From: Histoplasma ohiense
Taxonomy: Eukaryota; Ascomycota; Eurotiomycetes; Onygenales; Ajellomycetaceae
Length of the DNA stretch: 64,000 bases
Assembly (NCBI GenBank): GCA_017607445.1
Contig: JAEVHH010000007.1
Location: 1,054,001 to 1,118,000 of the forward strand
Direction of reading: 5' to 3'
Of this stretch, positions 12,374-23,545 are shown piece after piece. The first letter of the stretch is position 1, and each line of letters begins with the position of its first letter. Below the pieces are notes generated by a model. The model saw nothing but the letters and a program-made list of their open reading frames with translations. It was not told where the DNA came from and did no database searches. Made by a program: the position numbers and the translations under genes.

Positions 12374-13470
12374 ATGCCGGAGTTAAGATTTGCGGGGCAG
12401 TTTCTACGTGAGTGATATCTCTTTCGCTTTTCTAATGGTTACGTAGGAATTAATGAAGAAAAAATATGAAGGACATGCTGACGGACTGTACTATTGGTGT
12501 TGCAGGATTTCTGCCCCTGATCGGTTACCACCATATCCTCATGGTATTCATTGGTCTTGCTATAATATTACTATGTAAGTTCAATCCGAATTTGCAAAAT
12601 GCTCTAAAAAAAGGGAGGAACAAATAGACAACATCGCTAACATGGAAAACAACTCCAGCTCTCCTCCTAGCCGGCTGCTCCTCCTCCTCCCCACAAATAC
12701 CCACAATCTTCCTAATATCCCTCTTTTATGAAAAATACGCCCCAGTATTGGACACCGCCATCGTCTCGCCTTCTATCAACATCGCCATGAACAACATCGT
12801 TGGTGGTGCACAGGCCGAGGTGCGCGTGGGTTACTTTGGCATCTGCGTCCAGCCCACCGGCGGCGCGTTCATTTGTAACTCAAACGCCACCGCGCTGGCG
12901 GATATATTACAGCCGGAGGAAGATCCGTTGAATCTGGTGTGGGTAGCGTCGACATTCAAGGATGCAGTTGTTTTTCCGTATTTGATGTAAGTGATTCCCA
13001 GACGCCTTTGACTCTCTTCTCCGATTAAATCAGTTCGCACCTTTTTTTCCCCCCGGGCGCAAAGAGCCCGCAATGCGCTAACTATATACACCAGAATCGT
13101 CGCCATAATCCTCGCTTTCTTCTGCTTCCTCCTCCTCGCCACCTTTCCAGCCTGGCACGAAGTGGTTGGCGAAGACGGTGAACTACGCGAAGTGAAGCGG
13201 TTTCCCTCCAGACCCGTCTCGCAAGCGTGCCTGGCGCTGATTTTCATCTCGGTGGTATTTATCCTCGTTTCCGTGCTGTGGCAGCACACGGCGGCTGTGG
13301 CTGCGAGTGCGATCGCGCAGGACCTGGGGAATGGGGTTGTGAAGAGCGGGGTGGGGACGTCGGCCATGATACTAGGGTGGTTTGGGTTTGCGCTGCTTGT
13401 TACTGTGACGATTGGGTTGTTGATGATGATTTTGAGTATCAGTTTGTTCGTGAATTTGACGGACGACTGA
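12374..13470 (+). CDS. Claudin-like Fig1 family membrane protein
   Basis: Exons 12374-12407, 12506-12574, 12659-12986 and 13095-13470 give 268 codons. The model has four hydrophobic segments: after residue 20 (LIGYHHILMVFIGLAIILL), after the extracellular loop (VAIILAFFCFLLLATF), then LALIFISVVFILVSVLW, and a final one (ILGWFGFALLVTVTIGLLMM). The first large loop carries GYFGICVQPTGGAFIC, which fits the G-x-x-G-x-C...C motif of the claudin/Fig1 family. In yeast Fig1 acts in calcium influx and membrane fusion during mating. That role here is family knowledge, not seen directly. The introns join in phase to restore the membrane segments. SUR7/PalI proteins share this topology and are the main alternative. 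Confidence 0.8.
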
Positions 13471-13950
13471 TTTCTTCTTTTTCATAGCTTTTGAGCTTAG
13501 GCTTTGGGGTCTCTATTAGATTGCATCTGTGTTTTTGTTTTTGTTTTTACTTTTTTTCTTTTGGTCGAATCCCTTTTGGTGGATTTTGTTATTTTATGTT
13601 CGTTCCCACTTTGTTTTATAAGGGGTCGACGACGATGTGATACGACAATGAATATGGATGGGAAACAGTTCTATGACGAAAATATATGGATGCGATTACG
13701 GAACGGAATGGGATGAGATGGGATAGGATAGTGTCCCTATCTATCTATTTGCCACACTCGAATTGAATTGCCTGAATGGTGGAAGAAAGAGCTGGGAACT
13801 CTTGCTTGCAAAAACGATTTAATCCACATTATATACCGTGTAAATATGTACAACAGCGATGTTTCTTTCTTTCTTTTTTTCTATCTTTTTTTTCGTCTTT
13901 TTTTGTCTCTTTTGTCCTGATGTCCAGCAAATACTGTTTCCAAGGGCCCA

Positions 13951-13973
13951 TGTGTGTGTGTGTGTGTGTGTGT
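13951..13973. repeat. (TG)n microsatellite
   Basis: Twenty-three bases of perfect TG alternation in the 3' flank of the Fig1-like gene. Confidence 0.9.
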
Positions 13974-14280
13974 TTGGGATTCACATTTCCATATCATCAC
14001 AGATTGCGCTCTATACCGTTGTTTGCAGTTCCTATCCCTTTCCAAATGCTAGATTCGAACCAAACAACCCAAAGTAATTAACGATTAATTGCCAATGACA
14101 CTATTTCATCCCAGAACAAGCACTAACGGCCTTGCGTGTGCGTTTGCGTTTGCTTTTTCGTATTCTTAATTTAATTTAATTTTTTATTTTTGGAATCCTC
14201 ATCCATCTCTGTCCTCTTTTATGTGCATAATCGCAGGTTGTAAGAGAGTACAGTAAGTAAATAATAGATCAGTTGATGCC

Positions 14281-14295
14281 TAACCCTAACCCTAA
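14281..14295. repeat. Interstitial telomere-like repeat (TAACCC)2
   Basis: TAACCCTAACCCTAA, two and a half copies of the TTAGGG telomere unit read on the opposite strand, lies in a gene-flanking region well away from a chromosome end. It could be a binding site for Tbf1/Rap1-like factors or a scar of end repair. Confidence 0.6.
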
Positions 14296-14691
14296 ATTAT
14301 GTCGCGTTTAATAACACCCAGAAGGTAGGGTTTCAAACAAAACGTGATGTTTTCATTGTTATAAAAGCGATATCGGCATATTGGAAATCCGGGATAATGA
14401 AACAAATAGAGAAGAGGGTAGAGGAAGCTGAGAAAAATGAGATTCATTATTCCATACAAGCTCATCCTCAATTTAGAGGGGAAAAAGAAGAAAAATTCAA
14501 CTAAAATTAAAAGATGCTGTAGTATTTAAACACGGAAATGCCAAACGGATAAGAAAAGAAAAAGAAAAGCCCAGCAAGAATCGTCCATAGGAATGTATAA
14601 AGGAGATGAAAAAGTGAAAAGAAAAGAAAAGAAAAGGAAACGCAAAACAAACCTCTTAAAATTTAGGAACAACAACTGATAACCGAATATA

Positions 14692-16911
14692 TCAATAATT
14701 CATAACAGGACCCCCACCCCCTCTGTAACCCCTCTCATCCCCGGTCCCCGGCCCCTCGTACCCACCTCCACTGCCAGAGCCGCCCGCGACATGATCATCC
14801 AGTGAACGGTACTGATGGGAGCCAGAGGCACCATCTCGGCCACCTCCTCCACGGCTACGTCCTCGGCCCCGCCCTCCTCGTCCACGTCCGCGACTTCCCC
14901 GATAATTGGCACCCGCACCGCCACCGCGACGAGGAGGCGGTCCACCTTCGTCTCCGTAATATCTACCTCCGCCTGAACCGCTGCCGCCGCCGCCGCCCCC
15001 GCCCTCGCCAGGATGGCGTGGATAGGGGGGATTGTTCCGGCTGTGATAAGGTGAGTATTCTCGATGAGCATCACCAGGTCCATGTGGTGCATGAGGATGA
15101 GTCTGCGAATGTGTATGGGGATGGGGGTGTGGCGGGTAATTACGCGATCCAGGCTCGCGGTCGCGCATGCTGGAAGGAGCCATACTCGCGTTCGCATAGT
15201 TAGAAGTATTTGGACTGGTTGCCCTGTTATTGCCATCTCCTTCCCGTAAGTACGCCGGCAGCGGCGCGCCTTCATCTTCCCGAAGATTCTGCTGGGCAAG
15301 CCTGCGCTTATTGTTGCTTTTTGGTAGCGTCTCCCACTCACCGTCGCCCGGGTGTTCCTCTTCGATCATCAACGCCATCTTTTGTCCGACAGTTGCGTCG
15401 AAGACGAGGGCGTTATCCTCTATGACGGGTTGCCAGTTACGGATCCGGCCAGCGTCCGTGGGTCGTGCGCTCTTGCGCATGGCAAGGACCATGATCGGTT
15501 CTGGGTTTTCAGTGTAAATAATTTCCGAGTCCAGAACTGGTGTCACTTTAGCGGCCCAGAGTTTGTTTTCAAAAACTCCTGTATCGGTGATTCGCCAGCG
15601 CACTGTTTTCCCTATTCCGCCTACTCTATCAATGATAGACTTTGATGGTGGACGAGGAGTGATCAGGATTGCATTGGCTAAGTATTTAATCTCAGTCGAA
15701 TCAGACAAATTCGGGGGTATCAATGGATTTAAAACATAAGTGATGATACGAGAGGAATCTGTGTTGGACAGAAGATATGCTGTGAAGAAGACTGTGCGCT
15801 TAATTCTTAGTCGCCCGTAAGGTGACTTGGTAGTGTTACCCGACGTTGAGGTTAGAATCTTGTTATGGGAGTTGATCATCCGCTGAACCTCAGCAGCTTC
15901 GGTGACTGGAGGGAGGAAAGCAGCCTCCTCAGCAACTTGAATAACTTCGGCATTGATAGGTTTGCGTGGAGCAGAGGGTGGCCCAGGTTGTAAAGCTCGG
16001 TTGAGTTTTTCAAAATACTCGCGGAAGCCTTTAACACTGGAGAGGAGAGTCAGATTTTGGCTCAGTCAAACAGCAAAGGACGGGACTAACTGCTTAACGC
16101 GATCTTCGTAAACTCGGATCTCATCGGCATGTTTGTAGGTGATAACCAGATCCTCCAGAAAAGTTTGCTTGAAGTTCATGGTCGAAGAGAACCGCTGGCT
16201 ATTGGGACCGACTTCAGGTTTCAGGCAGACTAGATCAAACACTAGTTTTCTGCTCTTGATCATCCGTTTGATGATGTTTTCGAATGGACCCTCTGCTCGC
16301 CCAGTGAGCAGAACAGTAAGCGCATCCTTTTGCTGCATGCTGAGTTCTACCAATTGTACCTTTTTGAGTGAGAAGTGTAAGTAGAGCATTCCATAATGCA
16401 TTGACATAATGTCTGCAACCATACTATTTGCTCATTCCACCATCCTTTCCACGCTTTACGTTCCTCAATTTCCATCCCCTGTCCCGTCGCTGCAAGGATG
16501 TTTGGGTCATGCCACCAACCTCCATTGGCAAAACATTCGTAGGTAGAAAGAAAGCCAATCGTCGGGCCATTCCATAGCTGGGGGTTAGGAAGGGGGCTCG
16601 AGAATACTGAAAACAGAGAAGAAGAATCTAGTTAGTCTTGGGGGTCCTCCATTGAACGAGGAATACAATTGCGGGCTCGTACGGGTGTTGTCAAAATCGT
16701 AGACATGGATCGCTTTGATCTGCGTGACGGCTGTGAGTATGGCAATTAGTTTTTCAGAGTCCGGCCAGGGAAAACTAAGGCTTAGATTGAACAAGGTCCT
16801 ACCAGGTAGTTCGTCGGCACTTTGGCATGACCATCGCTTGAGCGCTGTGGTTGTATATGTGGATTTTCGGCCCTCGCTGCGCAAGGGCCCGCCCACCATC
16901 GGAGTCGCCAT
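14692..16911 (-). CDS. HAD-fold 'Swiss Army Knife' RNA-repair-like protein with RGG tail
   Basis: Exons on the minus strand are 16911-16803, 16730-16683, 16606-16425, 16359-16091 and 16036-14692, totalling 650 codons. The HAD motif I nucleophile is in HVYDFDNTLF. It is followed by LPNPQLWNGPTIGFLSTYE, GGWWHDPNILAATGQGME and KAWKGWWNEQIV, then the motif II-like VLLTGRAEG, all assembled by splicing. This is the pattern of the fungal HAD_SAK_1 family, annotated from domain context as RNA-repair-like; its substrate is unknown to me. After about residue 350 the protein becomes low in complexity: a His/Pro-rich segment, runs of Gly, and an RGG-box tail (GSRGRGRGGRGRGRS) of the RNA-binding kind, ending VMNY. 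The 72-bp intron at 16731-16802 is a multiple of three and has no stop, so retention is possible. Confidence 0.85.
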
Positions 16912-17238
16912 CTTGGAGTACTTTGCGAATCGAGCAACAACAACAGCTCGAGCAGATCTCAGCATCACATGGCACAGCACAACACAGGCTAGGTGTAGGG
17001 ATATCACACCGTGCTGCAATGCGTGCTGTCGCCGTCTATCTCCGTCGGTTTCTCCCGCGTTGAAGACGGTCGACGTTGTTATCAACAAAATTCCCCGATT
17101 GGGCAATTTTGATATTTCCAAGATGGGAACCTGCCTCGGCATTGGTCCCGTGACCAGTCCCGTGATGCTGACTCATCAATATCCACCGACGACATTCGAT
17201 AAAAATCATCGCGAAACATCATAGAGTGTGTGTTTGCG
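16912..17238. promoter_or_regulatory. Divergent promoter region (HAD-type/RING genes)
   Basis: 327 bp between two divergent start codons, which must serve both genes. I see no distinct binding motif. Confidence 0.45.
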
Positions 17239-18443
17239 ATGGCACAGGATGTCGGTTTGCAGCAGGAAATTCTCCGCAAAACCCTGGATGAGGTGGCCGA
17301 TAGCCAGCTCAACAGCAATGATGTCCATCTGAATCCCTGTGTGATCTGCCTCGAGCAGATCACGGAGGCTGCAACTGCGCAGCCCTGCAAGCATGCCAGC
17401 TTTGACTTCTTATGTCTTGTGAGCTGGCTGCAGCAGCGCCCTGCGTGTCCATTATGTATATACAAGAGGCCATTTCCTTTGCACTGTACATAGGCATTGA
17501 TAGCTAATGAATGCTTTGAATTACAGGCCAAGCAGTCGTGACAAGTGTGAAATATGAGCCAGAAGCCGAGTCCACCTCAGGCCCAAAAATATACCACCTA
17601 CCCCCTCCATCACACACCCCTATTGCCAGCACAGGTCTAGGAAGCGCTGCAGGAGCGCACCCCCACCCGAGAAGATTCCCCCGTCGCCCACTCCATCATC
17701 GACCCCGGCGCGACTCTTCAACCAACCGCATCCCCGCCCCTGATGACCCCATAATCCGCCGACGACACATTTACCGCCACAAGCTCTACTCCCGACGAGT
17801 AGGCACCAACAGACTCTCGAAATACCGCGAGCTCACCCCGCAACTTTTCAACCAAGATGCGCACCTTGTCTCGCGCGCTCGCAAGTGGATCCGGCGCGAG
17901 TTACAGGTCTTCTCCTTCCTGGACCCCACCGCCAATGGAGATGTCGAACATTCCGCAGCAGCCGATCGCCGCGCAGCCAACAACGCCGAATTCCTGCTGG
18001 AATACATCATCGCAATTCTGCGCACGGTGGATGTCAAAGGCAGCAGCGGACAGGCAGAGGAGCTGCTGCGCGAATTCATCGGGCGCGATCATGCGCGGTT
18101 GTTCCTGCATGAGCTGCAATCGTGGCTGCGGAGTCCGTATATTTCGTTGGCGGATTGGGATCGGGCGGTGCAGTATGATGATGTCGATGCCGATGGGCCC
18201 CAGTTGGCAGGGATGGGGCCGCGCTCGAGTAGACATGCAGATGCGCGCTCAATATCGTGGTCCTCATCTACCACGCCTGTTGCTGCTAGGGACAGGGGCA
18301 GGGGCAGCGACCGCGTACCGTCTTGGCCGTCTGGGAGAATTTCTAAAGCGACAAGCACGCCGGGTACGAGGCGTTGTGACAATGTCGCCGCTGCTCGGGA
18401 GAGGAGAATACAACGGGCCCGTGATAGGTACCAACCAGATTGA
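17239..18443 (+). CDS. RING finger protein, Topors-like E3 ligase
   Basis: Exons 17239-17455 and 17527-18443 give 377 codons. A RING finger starts near residue 33: CVIC, then CKHASFDFLC, then CPLC. Its last cysteine codon is split by the 71-bp intron, so splicing is needed to complete the finger. Downstream lie basic segments (RRRHIYRHKLYSRRVG) and an all-helical region (WIRRELQVFSF, NAEFLLEYIIAIL, HARLFLHELQSWLRSP). This order resembles Topors-type ubiquitin/SUMO E3 ligases, which act in the nucleus. The C-terminus is Ser/Arg-rich and ends at a TGA. E3 activity is inferred from the finger; the partner and substrate are unknown. Confidence 0.82.
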
Positions 18444-19010
18444 TTTGGCTCAACCTGATGGATTCTGGGTGGGGCGGACGTTCCCCGGCCCATTTTTGAC
18501 TGTTTTGATTAATGAGCGTAGTATATACATGTACAATGTGGCATGCACAGTTAGCTGCGGTACGATTACGATGTTTTTTCATTGTGATTTTTGATTTTGG
18601 ACGAGCTTGGCGAGAGGCGTAAATGATATTGTATAGTTGACCAGAGGCTGTTACTTTGCATAATGATAGGGAGTTTTTGTATTTTTATTTTTATTTTATT
18701 TTTTGATTCGTGGACTTCATGTCGCTGTGGCATCCGACCTGGAAGTAACATCATGGGTCTGTTCTAATCTACTCTATAAGTCAACTCTACTGTGTATCGT
18801 TTCCTATTCTTACTCCGTACTCTATACTCTATACTCCGTAGTGAATAACACCTTCACCAATACTCGCGCCCAGCCTAACGTTATCCAACTACACCTCCAT
18901 CTCATGGAAATAACTGTATTCCACCCTTGACACCGAAGTATATAAGATCCCTGGATATGCGTCATATTTACCGTACATATCGTATCCCCAATATACCCAC
19001 GCGATAGCAG
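18444..19010. other. Convergent 3' intergenic region
   Basis: 567 bp between the convergent RING gene and SLD2. It contains two copies of the 9-mer TACTCCGTA (18,811 and 18,832) discussed under findings. No gene is seen. Confidence 0.55.
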
Positions 19011-21023
19011 TCACCTCCTCCCAAACCGTCTCCCCTTTCCCCTCGCATTCGACCCTTTCCCCCGAATCTTCAGCGCGCGGTAATTAGCATGCGCGTCCGG
19101 TTTGGTCTTGTGTTTCTGGTTGGTTGCTGTTGTCACTCTTGCCGTCGTGCCCTTCATAGTAGCTGGTTTCAGTTTCGCTGCACTGGCACTGACACTGACA
19201 TCAGCATTAGCGATGGAAGTGGAGGTATTTATGAAAGCAATCTCCTTTTTTGTCTCCGTGTGCGTCTCAGGCCGGGCGGGAGTTTCGTTTTCCTTGTTCG
19301 CGCCGGGTTCTGGGGGAAGCTGAGGCTGAAGTTGGGTTTCTGATATAGCCGCCAGCTCGTTTCCACTCCCTCCATTCCTGTCGCCATCATCATCGCCTTC
19401 TCCATCAATCACAGCCACGGGCCATCCCGGCATTGGTTTCGCTTTTGCTCGAACGGGCCTCATGATAACTCGTCGCGTCGTGCGTTTCTGTCCTTTTTTC
19501 TTCCACCGTCTCATTGCAAGAGTATTTTCCTCGTCGTCATCATCACCACCGCCACTGCCATCTCGTAAAGGAACCTGACTATCATTAATAACAACGGCAT
19601 CATCGATATCCGCCGCCGCCGCCATCTCAGCCTCCATCTCTCTCAAAAGATCCAACTCCTCATCCAACCTTTCATCCTGAATATCCCTTAGCCCCTGAAC
19701 GATAGCACTAAGCCCCTTTCCAACAAGTTTCTGCGGCATGCGAACTGCAACGGGACTTAGATCGTGAACGCTAACCCCACCAACTACGCCCACATGCTGC
19801 CGAGAGTTGACCATTGAGGAAGACGATGATAAAAACAGGTTCCGTCGCCTGAGGAAAGAGGGGGTGTCTGAGCCCAGTGCATCTTTAGACCCCGCCGGGG
19901 GGCCACTTCTTCCATTAGATGGGTCGTTGTTGCTTGCTGGTTGGTTATCATTGGCACCATCACGACTATCTGCTCTGGTATCAATAGCAGCCGAATACCG
20001 ATATGCAGGTGGCGTAGCGAAGAAATTGGCCAGGTAGAACTTCTTAGCAGATGACGCAGGGGTGCGTGTGCTGGCGAAGAAGTTTTCATAATCATCATTA
20101 TCCTCATCCGCCACCTCATCCCCGTCCTCACCAACCTGATCCCCTGAATCAATTCGGCTCTCCTTTCGTCGCGAGGGAGTCTGCATTGGATTATCAATCC
20201 TTTGGTTGTTGGTATTATTAACCCGCTTCCCGTGTCTCAGACACGGAGTCGCAGCAGCAGCAACAGCACTGTCTCTACAACGACGACGACTACTACTACT
20301 ACTATTATTACTTCCCCCAGAGGCGGAGAGGAGGTCAAATAGACCCAGGGCCTTACCATCACGCTGTGGGGTAGGCCCAATGGCTGCGCGGAGGGGCAAG
20401 GGTGATGAGGATGAGTGAGGGTCCTCGTGAAGGTTGCGATGATAGCTGGGACTGAAGAATCTGCGTAACGTGGACGGGGAATCGTAAGGGTCTAGCTGGG
20501 ATGGGTGGGCGTTTGCACAAAGAGCAGTCGATGTTGATAGAAACCTCTGGTCGGGGGTGGCGGGGATGTTCTCGGAGGATTTTCGGGGAGTGGAGCAGGA
20601 TTGCGGGGGTGGTAGTTCATTTACATCTTCCTGCGTATCCAAGGGACGTTTACGTTTCCTCTGCTGGGGCGCTTGCTGTGCTGGTGCGAAAGAGGAGCTG
20701 TTGGCTTGCGACGACTGCGCACGCAGGCGGGAATAGAGCTTGTATTTGGCAGCTGTACGTAGATAAATGAACGCGCAAATCCAAGTCGATCCAATGGGTT
20801 AGCAGCGGTTTACATCGTTTCTTTCCTTGCGGAATAGAGAGGGGGAGTAAGAAATTGGCTATTGGGTTTCCGTACAAATGGCAGGGTTGTTTTTGATATC
20901 ATCTCTCCCTGGCTTGCGGCCTCCATTTGCGGCGGTAAAGGCTCGCTCCCATTCCTTTAACTCGGCTCGAAGGGTCGACGAGGTCTGCTGCTCTTCGTTG
21001 TGTGGCACTTGGTGGTCCGCCAT
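19011..21023 (-). CDS. SLD2: DNA replication regulator Sld2
   Basis: Exons on the minus strand are 21023-20876 and 20752-19011, giving 629 codons. Sld2 is a CDK target that, once phosphorylated, helps join Dpb11 and GINS to start DNA replication. The conserved N-terminal block is LRAELKEWERAFTAANGGRKPGRDDIKNNPAI, printed here only to residue classes: Leu/Glu-rich helix, AANGGRKP turn, then AKYKLYSRLRAQ after the 123-bp intron. The C-terminus has the fungal Sld2 signature RRVIMRPVRAKAKPMPGW and a basic end, ANYRALKIRGKGSNARGK...RRFGRR. Several S/T-P-x-R/K sites suit CDK, for example STPRKS near residue 100 and QTPSRRK. The middle is Ser/Asp-rich and disordered. Two ACGCGT boxes lie about 100 bp upstream. 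Confidence 0.9.
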
Positions 21024-21946
21024 GGGAGCGCTTTGTATCAATCACCAGCCAGAACGCTGTTTCAGCATCCCACGTTGAGAGTTGGGATCCTCCCAGGTTT
21101 TGTTGTCGAAAATCCTCCAACGTTAACGCGTCGACGCGTACATGACTAAGCGGACTTATATAAACCACGTGACCTGGAGAGTGCAACCTTGGAACTTGCC
21201 GGCTTTCCCAATCGGGAAATCTGCGGGTTGCAGTTCCACGGCGGTTCAAATCGTAAAAGGCCACACTGGGCCCAAGGAAGAGCTCGATCACCCGCAGCGC
21301 CATGCTGGTGGTGGAGGGGATCCAATCCAATCCAATGCCGCCAACACAATATCTCAAGGGAGCTCGGGTTCTTGCCAAGAATTTTGAAGCGCGACCCTGC
21401 CAGGGAGCCAGGGGAATCTGTTGACATCCATGGATCGATACGATGATATCCCGGGGTAGAAGTTTTCTACAGGACAATGAGCGATATGGCCGTGCACGGG
21501 ACATGGCGTCTGGGCAATGGCATCGAGCGCATTCTTTGCAGCTCCACGGCTGCCATGTGTCATCGGATGAGAAAAGCCGCCCAGGAGCGAAATAACTCTT
21601 TCGTCAGTCCACTGACAGTAACTATGGGGACGTGAGGGAAACGGGACCAGCAAGCATCCTGGATTGTGTGGGTGAATAATCTTCATACTCACGACTGCAC
21701 AGCTGCGCAGCACGCAGCAGTCGGTTAATTAGCTTATACAGCGTAGCTCTCTAACGAGCTAGTGTAGTTGTCCAAGGATATCCCCGTAGCTATGATGATC
21801 TGATTGGCTCAAATGATCGATCACCAAGATGTGTAGCCAAACCGCATCTGCTCCGAACTTCCGCCGAAGTCACACGGATTTCGAGATCAATCCAGATTGC
21901 GATCCACGCTTGATACAGTGCTGGTGTTCAGGACTACAGCTCGAGG
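21024..21946. promoter_or_regulatory. Divergent region between SLD2 and the GT69 gene
   Basis: 923 bp holding both promoters. The SLD2-proximal part has the paired MluI boxes. Minus-strand frames up to 200 codons cross this region, but they run through the SLD2 start region and show no family features, so I treat them as chance. Confidence 0.5.
21126..21139. promoter_or_regulatory. Tandem MluI cell-cycle boxes (ACGCGT x2)
   Basis: Two perfect ACGCGT sites, at 21126-21131 and 21134-21139, separated by two bases. They lie about 105 bp upstream of the SLD2 start codon. ACGCGT is the MBF (Mbp1/Swi6) site that drives G1/S genes in fungi, so S-phase control of SLD2 is a reasonable inference. Confidence 0.6.
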
Positions 21947-22648
21947 ATGTTGGTGTCTCCTCGTAGATACCGTCGCTGGTGGCGATGGCTGTTTGGCCCT
22001 GTCCTCTTCTCCCGCCGCGGCTCGCATGGACATCTGAGCGTCCTGTTCATCTCCTGCGTCCTCTTCTTCGCCGTCGTCGATTACCTCACCTTCTCCACGT
22101 CGTCATTGGCGCTATCTTCCCGCTCATCCTCGTCGCGAGTGTCTGCAAATACAGCTCTCGTTCCAGGGATAAGGTCCGTCTATGTGGCCAGCACGCACTG
22201 GAACAATGAGGCCATCCTGCGCAGCCATTGGAATGCCGCCGTTGTCGAGCTAGCGAGGAAGTTCGGGAAAGAGAACATATACGTTTCCGTCTATGAGAGT
22301 GGAAGTTGGGATGATTCGAAAGGCGCGCTGAGGGAGCTGGATATGCAGCTGGGGGAATTGGGCGTTGACAGGACGATCGTCCTGGATCCCACCACCCACG
22401 AGAACGAGATCAGCAAGCCTCCCGCGGAGGAAGGGTGGATTGATACGGCCCGGGGCAAGAGGGAGCTCAGACGCATCCCGTACCTGGCTCATATGCGGAA
22501 TAAGTCGTTGGAGCCATTGGAGAAGCTTGTACGGGCTGGGAGGACGTTCGATAAGATTATCTTTCTGAATGATGTCATATTTTCGGTATGGATGGTGCAA
22601 AACTTGTGCCAGCTAGATTGCGGAACTACCACAGAATGTAGACTAACA

Positions 22649-22681
<33 letters not shown>

Positions 22682-23545
22682 TGGCGGATATCATAACTCT
22701 TCTCAATACCCGCTCCGGGTCATACGCCGCGACGTGCTCGCTCGATTTCGCAAAACCGGGGCTCTTCTATGACACATTTGCCCTGCGGGACTGGAAGGGC
22801 TCCGCTGCCTTCTCCCAGCGCTATCCATACTTCAGCTCCAGGCGTTCACGCAACGCCTTGCTAGCAGGAAAGCCCATCCCCGTGCAAAGTTGCTGGAACG
22901 GGATTGGTGTGTTTTCCCCCTCTACCCAATTCTCTCTCAATCTCCATGAAAAAACATCACTTCAAACAAAAATGTATAAAAAGAAGGAAAGAAAAAAACA
23001 AAAAGGCTAACCCCTTTTCTTCTCCCATACCCACAGCAATCTTCGACGCCGCTCCCTTCCAAACAACCCAGACCCCGCTCCGCTTCCGCGCCATCCCCGA
23101 CTCGCTCGCCAAATACCACCTCGAAGGCTCCGAATGCTGCCTCATCCACTACGACAACCCCCTCTCAGCCTCCAAGGGTGTCTGGCTGAATCCCAACGTG
23201 CGCGTCGGATATAACCTGGTCGCCTACGAGTCTGCGGCGCGCGGGTGGCCGTCGACGCGGGACGCTGTGCTTGTGGGCTGGTGGAAGGGGTTTCTTGCGT
23301 CGTTGCTGGACTTGCCGTGGCGGCCAAGGGCGATCGAGGCGAGGTTTAGGGCATGGGTGAAGGAGGAGGATGACGATAACACTTCTTCTTCTTCTTCTTC
23401 TTCTCCTTCTTCTTCTTCTTCTAGCCAGGGTAAGAAGCGGGGGAGGAGGAAGAGGAGGAGGAGCGGGAAGAATGGAGAGCTTTGGCTGCCGTGTTTGATT
23501 GATGAGATGCAAGTCATCGTGTACAATGGGTGGGCGCATGTTTGA
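21947..23545 (+). CDS. CAP59/CMT1-type mannosyltransferase (GT69)
   Basis: Exons 21947-22585, 22681-22906 and 23037-23545 give 457 codons. A short basic N-terminus (RRYRRWWRWLFG) is followed by one membrane segment near residues 27-47 (LSVLFISCVLFFAVVDYLTF), the layout of a type II Golgi enzyme. The luminal part carries the CAP59/alpha-1,3-mannosyltransferase family blocks: VYVASTHWNNEAILRSHW, NIYVSVYESGSWDDSK, RRIPYLAHMRNKSLEPL, DKIIFLNDVIFS, and after splicing GSYAATCSLDF, FYDTFALRDWKG, PVQSCWNGI and AIFDAAPF. ECCLIHYDN and WLNPNVRVGYN follow. A Ser run and a basic KKRGRRKRRRSGK insertion precede the final LPCLIDEMQ block. The acceptor substrate cannot be read from the sequence. Confidence 0.88.
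22651..22679. repeat. (AT)n microsatellite at a 3' splice site
   Basis: Twenty-nine bases of perfect AT alternation fill the space between the GACTAAC branch-like site and the TAG acceptor of the first intron of the GT69 gene. Confidence 0.9.

Larger units (their letters stand above)
13471..14691. other. Convergent 3' intergenic region
   Basis: 1.2 kb between the Fig1-like gene and the convergent HAD-type gene. It is T-rich, with a (TG)n microsatellite and a short telomere-like repeat listed separately. No gene is seen. Confidence 0.6.

Noticed and set aside
16731..16802. Treating this 72-bp stretch of the HAD-type gene as coding, since it is in frame and stop-free.
   Set aside because: It has good GTAGGA and CACAG ends, and removing it joins SADELP directly to AVTQIKAIHVYDFDNT as expected for the family. 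Retention remains possible but less likely.
15230..18594. Several long frames antisense to, or in other frames of, the HAD-type and RING genes (for example 17857-18594 on the + strand).
   Set aside because: They follow the composition of the true exons and contain no conserved motifs.
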